Origin: DASRHK01 sp963776465
GTDB taxonomy: Bacteria > Pseudomonadota > Gammaproteobacteria > Nevskiales > Nevskiaceae
Reading direction: 5' to 3'
DNA: 64,000 bases
Assembly: GCA_963776465.1 (NCBI GenBank)
Contig: CAVZMV010000002.1
Span: 2,542,001 to 2,606,000 of the forward strand
Each line of letters opens with the position of its first letter. Within the stretch, counting starts at the first letter, position 1. Below the pieces are notes generated by a model. It ran no database searches, was not told the origin of the DNA, and was given only the letters and a program-made list of their open reading frames with translations. Below, piece by piece: positions 17,251 through 27,041 of this stretch. The translations under genes were made by a program, and so were the position numbers.

Positions 17251-19104
17251 ATGCCTGAAATGGAACAGAAGCGGACTCCCATCCTCCTGCGGCCGTTCAA
17301 GTGGATCTGGCTCCTGGCCGTCGGCGTCTACCGGGCGCTGTTCGTGCTGCTGATGATCATGGTCGTCGCCGCGATCTTCCTGGCGCGCCAGGAGCGGCCG
17401 ATGGCGCAGATCAAGGATGGCGCCGCGCTGGTGCTCGCGCCGGCCGGCGACCTGGTCGACCAGATGGACTCCGGCGGCTTCGAGCGGCTCATCGAGCAGC
17501 TGTCCGAGCAGCCTGCATCCAAGACGCTGGTGCGGGACCTGACCGAGGCCATCGAGCTGGCGGCGTCGGATCCGCGCATCCCGATGGCGGTGCTCAAGCT
17601 CGACGACCTGCAGTCCGCGGGCATTCCGCAGATCGAGGAGATCGCTACGGCGCTGGAGAAATTCCGCGCCGCCGGCAAGCCGGTTTACGCGTGGGCGCCG
17701 ACCTACGACCAGACGCAGTACCTGCTGGCGGCGCAGGCCGACAAGATCTCGCTGGACCCGCTGGGCATGGTGCTGGTGGAGGGCCTGTCGGTCTACAACA
17801 ACTACTTCCGGGATGCGCTCGACAAGCTCGGCGTCAACGTCCACGTGTTCCGGGTCGGCGAGTACAAGTCCGCCGTCGAGCCGTTCCTGCGCAACGACAT
17901 GTCGCAGGAGGCGCGCGAAGCCAACATCGAGTGGCTCGGAGACCTGTGGAGCAACTACTCGCACCTCGTCGCGACCGCGCGCAAGCTCCCGGAAGACGCG
18001 ATGGCCGAGTACGTCGGCAAGCTGCGCGAAGGCCTGGAGCGCCACCACGGCGACGCCGCGGCATACGCGCAGGAGACCAAGCTCGTCGACGCCGTCGAGA
18101 AGCTGGACGAGTTCCGTGCCGCCGTCGGCGTGAAGGTCGGCATGGACGACGACCTCGGCAGCTTCAACCAGATCAACTTCCGCGATTACCTGGCCGCAGC
18201 CCGCTTCGAGACGCGGCGCATCGACGCCGAGGCCGACAGCTCGGTCGCGCTCGTCGCGGTGCAGGGCGAGATCGTCGACGGACAGGGCGAGCCCGGCGTG
18301 GCCAGCGGCGACGTCATCGCCGGCCTGCTGTCGGACGCGCGGCGTGACACCGACGTGGCCGCCGTCGTGCTACGCGTGGACTCGCCTGGTGGCAGCGTCT
18401 TTGCCGCCGAGCAGATCCGCCGCGAGGTCGACGCGCTGCAGGACGCCGGCAAGCCGGTCGTCGTGTCGATGGGCTCAGTGGCCGCGTCCGGCGGCTACTG
18501 GGTGTCGATGGACGCGGACGAGATCTGGGCGCACGACAGCACCGTCACCGGCTCGATCGGCATCTTCGGCATCCTGCCCACGTTCGAGAAGCCTCTCGAG
18601 AAGCTCGGCATCCACACCGACGGCGTGGGCACCACGGCGCTGGCCGGCAGCCTGCGCTTCGACCGGGCGCTGTCTCCCGAGATCGCGATGATCCTGCAGT
18701 CCGAGGTCGATCACGGGTATCGCAAGTTCATCGACGGCGTCGCTGCCGGACGCGACCTTCCGGCCGCCGACGTCGAGAAAGTTGCGCGCGGCCGCGTCTG
18801 GAGCGGAACCCAGGCGCGCAAGCTCGGCCTGGTCGACGAGATCGGCGGGCTGGACGAAGCCATCGCCTCGGCGGCGAAGATGGCGGGCCTGCAGGAAGGG
18901 CATTACCAGCTGCAGGAGTTCAAGCCGGAGGTGCTGATGCCATTGCGGCGCTGGCTCGGCTTCCTGGGCACCGAGGGATCGCTGACGGTGAAGATGATCG
19001 AGAAGCCTCTCGCGGAGATCCGCCGACTGTCGCGCGTCTTCGGCGACAAGCGCGGGGTCTATGCGCACTGCTTCTGCGTGCCGAGCTTGTCCAGCCGTCA
19101 CTGA
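17251..19104 (+). CDS. sppA: Signal peptide peptidase SppA, 67K type
   Basis: This membrane-anchored serine protease of the S49 family cleaves leftover signal peptides. At 617 residues it is the long form with two tandem S49 domains. A membrane anchor lies at about 25-45 (LFVLLMIMVVAAIFLA). The catalytic Lys should lie in the N-terminal half, in FRVGEYKSAVEPF. The catalytic Ser is in GSVAASGGYWVSM in the C-terminal half, preceded by VDSPGGSVFA. The gene lies 40 bases after ffh, and its stop overlaps the next start by TGATG. Confidence 0.95.
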   Translation: MPEMEQKRTPILLRPFKWIWLLAVGVYRALFVLLMIMVVAAIFLARQERPMAQIKDGAALVLAPAGDLVDQMDSGGFERLIEQLSEQPASKTLVRDLTEAIELAASDPRIPMAVLKLDDLQSAGIPQIEEIATALEKFRAAGKPVYAWAPTYDQTQYLLAAQADKISLDPLGMVLVEGLSVYNNYFRDALDKLGVNVHVFRVGEYKSAVEPFLRNDMSQEAREANIEWLGDLWSNYSHLVATARKLPEDAMAEYVGKLREGLERHHGDAAAYAQETKLVDAVEKLDEFRAAVGVKVGMDDDLGSFNQINFRDYLAAARFETRRIDAEADSSVALVAVQGEIVDGQGEPGVASGDVIAGLLSDARRDTDVAAVVLRVDSPGGSVFAAEQIRREVDALQDAGKPVVVSMGSVAASGGYWVSMDADEIWAHDSTVTGSIGIFGILPTFEKPLEKLGIHTDGVGTTALAGSLRFDRALSPEIAMILQSEVDHGYRKFIDGVAAGRDLPAADVEKVARGRVWSGTQARKLGLVDEIGGLDEAIASAAKMAGLQEGHYQLQEFKPEVLMPLRRWLGFLGTEGSLTVKMIEKPLAEIRRLSRVFGDKRGVYAHCFCVPSLSSRH

Positions 19105-19952
19105 TGCCGACAGCGCACCTCAACGGCCTGCGCTGCCACTACCTGGACGAGGGCACCGGCCCGCCTCTGGTGCTGCTGCACGGCCTCGGCTCCAGCGCGC
19201 GCGACTGGGAATTCCAGTTCCATGTCTACTCGCGTCACTTCCGCGTGATCGCGCCGGACATGCGCGGCTTCGGCGCCAGCGAGAAGCGCGGGCCGTACGC
19301 CATCGCCCAGTTCGCCACCGATATCTGGACGCTGCTGGGCCAGCTGGGCATCGACCGGTTCCGGCTGCTTGGGTACTCGATGGGCGGCGCGGTGGCGCTC
19401 GAGATGGCGGTCACGCAGCCCTGGCGCGTCGAGCGCCTGATCATCACCAACAGCGTACCGAGCTTCCGCCCGACCTTGCCGGCCCACTGGTACATGATGG
19501 GCTACCGCTTCGTGGTGATGGCGTTGCTCGGACCGCGCGTGCTGGCGAAGCGCGCGACCTTCCACATGTTCCCCAAGCCCGAGCACGCCGAGCTGCGGCG
19601 GCGCAACGCGCAGCGCGCCGCGCGCAACAGCCGCTGGGTCTACCTGGGGAGCCTGTGGTCGCTGACGAAGTGGTCGGTGATCGACCGGCTCGCGCAGCTG
19701 TCGATGCCGACGCTGGTGATCGCTGGCGATCAGGACTATTTCTCGCGCGAGGAGATCGTCAAGTTCGCTTACGCGCTGCCGCGCGGTCGCATGCACATCT
19801 TCGACGACGCGCACCACGGCCTGCCGCAGGAGTACGCGGACGACTTCAACCGGGTGACTCTGAAGTTCCTGCTGGGCCGCAAGCGGGCGACCCGCAACGA
19901 CGCTAGCGCAGCGGTCGCGCCCCCGCGTGCGGAGCAGCCGCAGGCCCGCTGA
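19104..19952 (+). CDS. Alpha/beta hydrolase
   Basis: This 282-residue enzyme has an alpha/beta-hydrolase fold. The oxyanion region is LLHGLGSSARDWE, the nucleophile elbow is GYSMGG (Ser near residue 94), the acid is probably Asp in AGDQDYF and the base is His in DDAHHGLPQE. The substrate is unknown; relatives include haloperoxidase-like and ester hydrolases. It is translationally coupled to sppA (TGATG). Its last 50 bases overlap the 3' end of nadC on the opposite strand. Confidence 0.85.
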   Translation: MPTAHLNGLRCHYLDEGTGPPLVLLHGLGSSARDWEFQFHVYSRHFRVIAPDMRGFGASEKRGPYAIAQFATDIWTLLGQLGIDRFRLLGYSMGGAVALEMAVTQPWRVERLIITNSVPSFRPTLPAHWYMMGYRFVVMALLGPRVLAKRATFHMFPKPEHAELRRRNAQRAARNSRWVYLGSLWSLTKWSVIDRLAQLSMPTLVIAGDQDYFSREEIVKFAYALPRGRMHIFDDAHHGLPQEYADDFNRVTLKFLLGRKRATRNDASAAVAPPRAEQPQAR

Positions 19953-20814
19953 CGAAGCGCATCGACAGGTCCGTGGCCTGCACGTTCTTGGTCAGGCTGC
20001 CGACGGAGATGCGGTCCACGCCGGTGTCGGCGATGTCGCGCACGTTCTGCAGCGTGACGCCGCCGGACGCTTCCAGCAGCGAGTGCGCGCGGTTGAACTT
20101 GCGGTAGTCGCGCGCCATCGCCACCGCCTTGGCCAGCAGGTGCGACGGGAAATCGTCGAGCAGCAGCACGTCGACCTTGCCGTCGAGCCCGGCCTTGACC
20201 TCGTCGAGGTTCTCCGCCTCCGCCATCAGGGGCAGCTTGGGGTGCAGGCCACGGGCGATCTCGATCGCCTTGGCCAGCGATCCGCCCGCCGACGCGATGT
20301 GGTTCTCCTTGATCAGAATGGCGTCGTAGAGGCCGAAGCGGTGATTGACCCCGCCGCCCAGTCGCACGGCGTATTTCTGGGCGCTGCGCAGGCCGGGCAG
20401 CGTCTTGCGGGTATCGACGATCTTGACGGTGGTTCCGCGCAACCGCTCGACGAACTTGCGCGTGAGCGTCGCGGTGCCGGTGAGCAGCTGCAGGAAATTG
20501 AGCGCGGTGCGCTCGGCCGTGAGCAGGCTGCGCGCAGAGCCCGAGACCGTGCAGACGCGCTGGTCCTGCTTCGCCGCGGCGCCTTCCATGACCTCCCAGT
20601 GCACCTTCACCTGGGCGTCGATCTGCGCGAACACCTCGTTGAACCAGGGCTTGCCGCAGACGATGCACGGCTCGCGCGCGATGATGTGGGCAGTGGCCGC
20701 AACCTCGGCGCCGACGAGATCGGCCGTTACATCGCCTTCGCCGACGTCCTCGGCGATGGCCCGCGCCACGGCAGGCTTGATGTCTCTGGGAAGTTGCGCT
20801 TCGTCCATCGTCAT
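19903..20814 (-). CDS. nadC: Nicotinate-nucleotide pyrophosphorylase (QPRTase)
   Basis: NadC converts quinolinate and PRPP to nicotinate mononucleotide in de novo NAD synthesis. It has 303 residues. Family motifs include EDVGEGDVTADL, ERTALNFLQLLTGTATLT, DTRKTLPGLRSAQKYAV, GGGVNHRFGLYDAILIKENHI and LLLDDF. The start overlaps the argF stop by ATGA. The C-terminal coding end overlaps the convergent hydrolase gene by 50 bases, so the last residues (SGPAAAPHAGARPLR) may be an extension of the usual end. Confidence 0.95.
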   Translation of the reverse strand: MTMDEAQLPRDIKPAVARAIAEDVGEGDVTADLVGAEVAATAHIIAREPCIVCGKPWFNEVFAQIDAQVKVHWEVMEGAAAKQDQRVCTVSGSARSLLTAERTALNFLQLLTGTATLTRKFVERLRGTTVKIVDTRKTLPGLRSAQKYAVRLGGGVNHRFGLYDAILIKENHIASAGGSLAKAIEIARGLHPKLPLMAEAENLDEVKAGLDGKVDVLLLDDFPSHLLAKAVAMARDYRKFNRAHSLLEASGGVTLQNVRDIADTGVDRISVGSLTKNVQATDLSMRFVSGPAAAPHAGARPLR

Positions 20815-21698
20815 GCCGATTGTAGTAGAAACTCCAGCAGCGCCTTCTGCGCATGCAGCCGGTTCTCCGCCTCGTCCCAGACCACGGACTGCGGCCCGTC
20901 GATCACGTCGGCAGAGACTTCCTCACCGCGGTGCGCCGGCAGGCAATGCATGAACAGCGCGTCGGGCTTGGCCAGCTTCATGAGGGCAGCGTCGACCTGG
21001 AAGCCGGCGAACGCGGCCGCTCGCTTCTGCTGTTCGGCCTCCTGACCCATGCTGGCCCAGACGTCGGTGACCACCACGTCCGCGCCCTCGACGGCGGCGC
21101 GCGGATCAGCCAGCACCTGCATCGCCTTGCCGTGCACGGCTTCCGGCTCGTATCCCTTCGGGCATGCGACGCGAAGCTTGAAGTCCAGCAGCGCGGCCGC
21201 CTCGCCGAAGGTGTTGCAGACGTTGTTGCCATCGCCGATCCAGGCGACGGTTGCGCCACGCATGTCGCCGCGACGCTCGACGACGGTCTGAACGTCGGCC
21301 AGCAGCTGGCAGGGATGGAAGCGGTCGGACAGGCCGTTGATGACCGGCACGCGCGAGTGACGCGCGATCTCGGCCTGGTCGTCCTGCGAGTCGTTGCGCA
21401 CCATGATGCCGTCGCACATGCGTGACAGCACGCGCGCGGTGTCGGCCAGCGGCTCGTTGCGTCCCAGCTGGGTGTCCCGCGGCGACAGGAACAGCGCATG
21501 ACCGCCCAGCTGCGCCATCCCGACCTCGAAGGAGACGCGCGTGCGCGTCGAGCTCTTGGTGAACACCATCGCCAGCGTCTTGCCCGCGAGCGGACGCCGG
21601 TCCCTGTCCTTGCCGGCCTTGAGCGCGATGGCGCGCGCGACCAGGCCGCGCAGCTGTGCCGCGTCCAGGTCGCTCAGGCGAAGGAAATGACGGACCAT
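20811..21698 (-). CDS. argF: Ornithine carbamoyltransferase
   Basis: This enzyme makes citrulline from ornithine and carbamoyl phosphate in arginine synthesis. I start at ATG 21698 (MVRHFLRLSDLD), preceded by GGGAG with good spacing; an upstream frame start at 21815 adds unlike residues. The carbamoyl-phosphate motif is SSTRTRVSFEVGM, followed by DGIMVRNDS, FHPCQLLAD and the ornithine loop MHCLPAHRGEEV. The 295-residue length is slightly short but complete. It forms a coupled pair with nadC. Confidence 0.95.
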   Translation of the reverse strand: MVRHFLRLSDLDAAQLRGLVARAIALKAGKDRDRRPLAGKTLAMVFTKSSTRTRVSFEVGMAQLGGHALFLSPRDTQLGRNEPLADTARVLSRMCDGIMVRNDSQDDQAEIARHSRVPVINGLSDRFHPCQLLADVQTVVERRGDMRGATVAWIGDGNNVCNTFGEAAALLDFKLRVACPKGYEPEAVHGKAMQVLADPRAAVEGADVVVTDVWASMGQEAEQQKRAAAFAGFQVDAALMKLAKPDALFMHCLPAHRGEEVSADVIDGPQSVVWDEAENRLHAQKALLEFLLQSA

Positions 21699-21730
21699 CG
21701 CGTCTCCCAAAAAGGCCCATAAATGAATCG

Positions 21731-21750
21731 GGGCCGCGGAGGCGGCCCCG
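21731..21750 (-). terminator. GC-rich hairpin after sodB, before argF
   Basis: GGGGCCGC (21731-21738) and GCGGCCCC (21743-21750) form a perfect 8-bp stem with a 4-base loop. On the minus strand it lies 40 bases after the sodB stop and is followed by GATTCATTT, so it may end the sodB transcript. The T-run is weak. Confidence 0.55.
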
Positions 21751-21789
21751 GGTAACAGGCGCTGCGATTCTAACGTAGAACGCCGAGGC

Positions 21790-22398
21790 TCATGCGATCG
21801 CGGACTCGTGCGCAACCGCCTTGGGTTCGAGGTTGCTTTCGACGAAGCCCCAGTTCACCAGCGACCAGTAGTGCTGCAGGTAGTCCTTGCGCACGTTCTT
21901 GTAGTCCAGGTAGTAGGCGTGCTCCCAGACGTCGCACGTCAGCAGCGGCGTTTGTCCCGCCACCAGGGGATTGCCGGCGCCTTGCGTCGACACGATGGCC
22001 AGCGCGCCCGCCGCGTCCTTCACCAGCCAGGTCCAGCCGGATCCGAAGGTGTCGAGTGCTGCCTCGCTGAACTGCTCGCGAAAGCCGTCCAGGCTCCCGA
22101 ACTGCTTGCTGAGCGCGGGAGCAAGCTTCTTGCCCGGGGCTGCGGATTCGGGGGTGAGACAGTTCCAGAAGAAATTGTGGTTCCACACCTGCGCCGCGTT
22201 GTTGAACAACTTGCCCGAGGACTTGCGCACGATATCCTCCAGGCCCATGCGCTCGAACTCGGTCCCGGCAATCAGCTCGTTGGCCGTGGCCACGTAGGTC
22301 TTGTGGTGTTTGCCGTAGTGATAGTCGAGCGTCTCGCTCGACATGTGCGGCTCCAGCGCATCGCGCGCGTAGGGCAGCTTGGGTAATTTCAGTGCCAT
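21790..22398 (-). CDS. sodB: Superoxide dismutase, iron type
   Basis: SodB converts superoxide to hydrogen peroxide and oxygen in the cytoplasm. It has 202 residues. The metal ligands are His in ALEPHMSSET, His in NNAAQVWNHNFFW, and Asp and His in CDVWEHAYYLDY. The motif FNNAAQVWNHNFFWNCL and the GSGWTWLV segment favour the iron over the manganese form. It is a single gene with a hairpin on its 3' side. Confidence 0.95.
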   Translation of the reverse strand: MALKLPKLPYARDALEPHMSSETLDYHYGKHHKTYVATANELIAGTEFERMGLEDIVRKSSGKLFNNAAQVWNHNFFWNCLTPESAAPGKKLAPALSKQFGSLDGFREQFSEAALDTFGSGWTWLVKDAAGALAIVSTQGAGNPLVAGQTPLLTCDVWEHAYYLDYKNVRKDYLQHYWSLVNWGFVESNLEPKAVAHESAIA

Positions 22399-22461
22399 TG
22401 GATCATCTCCGGCGTACAGAAAAAGTCCCTCCGTAGAGGGACCTTTCCACGCCGGCTTGGT

Positions 22462-23055
22462 TCAGAACGGCATTCCGTGCGTCGAGGCGATCATGAACAG
22501 GATCATGGGGATCGACAGCAGGGTGTTGGTGCGCGACGCCAGGAACGCGACGCGCCGCGCCTTGGCCTTCTGCTCGTCGGTGGCGGGCTTGAGGCCGAGC
22601 ACTTTCTGCTGGTTGGGCCAGATCAGCACCCAGACGTTGAAGATCATGATCGTGCCCAGCCACGCGCCGATGGTGATCGCGGGGCGTGCGGCACCGGCGA
22701 GCCCGAAGGTGAGGACGCCGGCCAGCTCTCCGGTGCGAAGCAGGTAGAGCGCGCCCGAAAGCCAGGTCACGACAGCGGCCCAGCGGAACCAGAGCAGCGC
22801 GCGCGGCGCGACGTACTTGGAGATGCCCGCGCCGCCGGGACCGCCCTTGTCGTCCGCGGCAGCCTTCAGGGCCGGGACCTGGACGAAGTTGAAGTAGTAG
22901 AGAAGCCCGATCCAGGCGACACCGGCGGCGATGTGCAGCCAGCGCATGATGACCAGGTCGTTGACATGTCCGGCAGCGCCGGCGACGAACACGAGCGCGA
23001 TGGCGAGCACCAGGCCTGCGATCAGCGTGCCCTTGATGGTTTCCAGCGGATTCAT
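22462..23055 (-). CDS. PuuD-like (urate oxidase N-terminal type) membrane protein
   Basis: This integral membrane protein of 197 residues has about five hydrophobic helices. HVNDLVIMRWLHIAAGVAWIGLLYYFNFVQVPALK and the later GAWLGTIMIFNVWVLIWPNQQKVLG match the family that forms the membrane part of urate hydroxylase PuuD and many stand-alone proteins. It has no cytochrome-like domain, so urate oxidation is not supported. I start at the second ATG (23055), spaced 7 bases after GGGAG; the first ATG is at 23061. The membrane helices carry conserved His and Trp residues. Confidence 0.7.
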   Translation of the reverse strand: MNPLETIKGTLIAGLVLAIALVFVAGAAGHVNDLVIMRWLHIAAGVAWIGLLYYFNFVQVPALKAAADDKGGPGGAGISKYVAPRALLWFRWAAVVTWLSGALYLLRTGELAGVLTFGLAGAARPAITIGAWLGTIMIFNVWVLIWPNQQKVLGLKPATDEQKAKARRVAFLASRTNTLLSIPMILFMIASTHGMPF

Positions 23056-23091
23056 TCTCATTCTCCCGTGGGCGTGGAACGGCGCGGAGTA

Positions 23092-23097
23092 TATAAT
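23092..23097 (+). promoter_or_regulatory. TATAAT -10 box before grxD
   Basis: A perfect TATAAT lies 45 bases upstream of the grxD start, in the gap shared with the divergent membrane-protein gene. The matching -35 region is weak. Confidence 0.55.
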
Positions 23098-23142
23098 GCG
23101 CGCCCTGAAAAGCGGATGCGGCAACGACAGCGGAGACACCTG

Positions 23143-23469
23143 ATGGACGCACTCGAACGCATCAAGAAGCAAGTCACCGACAACCCGGTCATCCTCTACA
23201 TGAAGGGCACGCCGGACTTCCCCCAATGCGGCTTCTCGGCGCGGGCGGTGCAGGCGCTGAAGTCCTGCAACGTGCCGTTCGCCTACGTCAACATCTACGA
23301 GGACGAGGAGGTCTACCGCGCGCTGCCGAAGTTCGCGAACTGGCCGACCTTCCCGCAGCTCTACGTCAAGGGCGAGCTGATCGGCGGCTGCGACATCACG
23401 CTGGACCTGCACCAGTCCGGCGAGCTGCAGAAGATGCTGACCGAGGCGGCGGGGAAGATCTCGGCCTGA
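23143..23469 (+). CDS. grxD: Monothiol glutaredoxin Grx4
   Basis: This 108-residue monothiol glutaredoxin has the CGFS active site (FPQCGFSARAV) and the glutathione-binding motifs NWPTFPQLYVKG and GGCDI. Proteins of this class bind a 2Fe-2S cluster and deliver or store Fe-S clusters. ATG 23143 gives the canonical start MDALERIKKQV. It lies between the PuuD-like gene (divergent) and icd. Confidence 0.96.
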   Translation: MDALERIKKQVTDNPVILYMKGTPDFPQCGFSARAVQALKSCNVPFAYVNIYEDEEVYRALPKFANWPTFPQLYVKGELIGGCDITLDLHQSGELQKMLTEAAGKISA

Positions 23470-23532
23470 TCGATCCGCCTTCCGCACCCCGCGCCCGCCA
23501 AAGCGCGACAACAAGAGCCTAAAGGGCACGTC

Positions 23533-25293
<1,761 letters not shown>

Positions 25294-25296
25294 CTC

Positions 25297-26073
25297 GTGC
25301 CTGATGTCGGCCTGCTCATCGTCGGCGATGAGCTGCTGAGCGGGAAGCGCAAGGACAGCCACCTCTCGAAAGTCATCGAGCTGCTCGGCGCGCGCGGCAT
25401 GGCGCTGGCCTGGGTGCAGATCGTCGGTGACGACGAAACGCAGATTGCCGAAGTTCTCCGTGCGGCGCGCAAGCGCGGCGACGTCGTGCTCTCCTGCGGC
25501 GGCATCGGCGCGACGCCCGACGACCGCACGCGCCAGGCAGCTGCGCTGGCGTTCGATGTCCCGGTGGTGCGACACGCGCAAGGCGAGGCCCTGATCGTCG
25601 GGCAGTACGGCGACAAGGCGCACCCGCACCGCGTGCTGATGGCGGACTTTCCGCGCGGCGCCGAGCTCATCCCCAATCCCGTGAACAACGTCGCCGGGTT
25701 CTCGATCGGCGACTGCTATTTCGTGCCTGGCTTTCCGGAGATGGCCTGGCCGATGCTGGACTGGGTGCTCGACCGCAAGCTCGCGCATCTGCATCGAGCG
25801 GAGCCGCCCGTTGAATATGCGTTGCGCGCCACGGGCAGCTCGGCCGAGGGAGATCTGCTGCCCTTGATGGAGGAGACGCTGCGGCGCTTCCCCGGCGTCA
25901 GGCTTTCGAGCCTGCCGTTCCGCGGAGACGCGACGCGCCCCCGACACATCGAGTTCGGGTTGAAAGGACCGCGCGAAGCCGCCGCCAGCGCGTTCGACTG
26001 GTTCCGCGCCGAGCTCGGCCGCTTTCCGGATCTCACGATCCAGGCGTTGCGCGCGCCTCACTCCTCGAGCTGA
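25297..26073 (+). CDS. CinA-like molybdopterin-binding-domain protein
   Basis: This 258-residue protein has a MoaB/Mog-type fold as in the N-terminal half of CinA: LLIVGDELLSGKRKDSH, the SCGGIGATPDDRTRQAAA motif and a PNPVNNVAGF-FVPGFPEM stretch. It lacks the C-terminal deamidase half of full-length CinA, so NMN deamidase activity is not expected. It starts at GTG 25297, three bases after icd. The same short form is annotated elsewhere as competence/damage-inducible protein A; its function is not clear. Confidence 0.8.
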   Translation: MPDVGLLIVGDELLSGKRKDSHLSKVIELLGARGMALAWVQIVGDDETQIAEVLRAARKRGDVVLSCGGIGATPDDRTRQAAALAFDVPVVRHAQGEALIVGQYGDKAHPHRVLMADFPRGAELIPNPVNNVAGFSIGDCYFVPGFPEMAWPMLDWVLDRKLAHLHRAEPPVEYALRATGSSAEGDLLPLMEETLRRFPGVRLSSLPFRGDATRPRHIEFGLKGPREAAASAFDWFRAELGRFPDLTIQALRAPHSSS

Positions 26074-26964
26074 GGCTCCCTGCGCGTCCAGCCGACCATC
26101 ACGCAGGTGACCACGACCAGCGCGATGCCGAGCGCCGACCAGCGGTCCAGGCTTTCGTCCCAGAGCCACCACGCCAGCAGCGCCGAGAAGATCACGCACG
26201 TGTAGGTGAAGGGCCCGATCCGCGCCGCAGGCGCCAGCGCGTAGGCGCGCGTCAGGCACAGCTGGCCCCAGGTCGCGAGCACGCCGGTCGCGATCAGCAA
26301 CAGGGCGCCGCGCAGTTCCGGCGTTTTCCACGCCCACAGCATCGGGACGGCTGCGATCGCCGTCGACAGCGCTGCGAAGTAAAAGACGATCCGCGATGCG
26401 GGCTCGGTGTTGGAGATGCGCCGGATGCTCACCATCGCGCAGGCAGCGAACATGCCGGACAGGATGCCGACGGCGCCGGCGGCGAGGTCAAACGTCGCGC
26501 CCGGCTTGACGATGAACCCGATGCCGACCAGCCCGACCACGGCTGCCGGCAGGACGACGAACGGCGGCCGTTCGCCGAGCCACACCCAGGCGATGAACGG
26601 GACGTAGAGGGGCGTGGAGTAGGTGAGGAGCATGGCCTCCGCCAGCGGCAGCTTGGCGATGGCGTAGAAGAAGCAGGTACATGGCCGCGACGCCGAACGC
26701 GGAGCGCCACAGATGTCCGCTGAGACGCTGCGTGCGCACGGCGGCGCCGCCGTTGCGGAGCATCCAGGGGGCCAGCACCAGGAAGCTGACCAGGCTGCGG
26801 ACGAAGACGATGATCTCGTTGCCGACGTCCGCGGACGCCGCCTTGATGCATACACCGGTGAGCGAGAAGGCGAAGGCGGCGACGATCGCAAACGCGGCGC
26901 CCTTGGCGAGATGCGTCTCCGCCGCGACGAAGGTCCCGCTGTCCCCTGCGGATACTTTGCTCAT
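26058..26964 (-). pseudogene. EamA/DMT-family transporter with a frameshift
   Basis: Read across two frames this is a full DMT permease of about 300 residues with ten predicted helices. The first part begins at ATG 26964 (MSKVSAGDSG) and runs through LWRSAFGVAAMYL. The second part resumes with FFYAIAKLPLAEAMLLTYSTP and ends at 26058 after TRREPQLEE. The break is a +1 shift at about 26665-26680, consistent with one extra base beside a CTTCTTC run. It may be a true pseudogene or a sequencing error. Its 3' end overlaps the CinA-like gene by 16 bases. Confidence 0.8.
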
Positions 26965-27041
26965 TGAAGATTCTCCGCAGGCGAGCCGACTCGCGACGCT
27001 AACATCCCCGCAAGCGGGGCCCCTGCACGCTGCTCGCGGCT

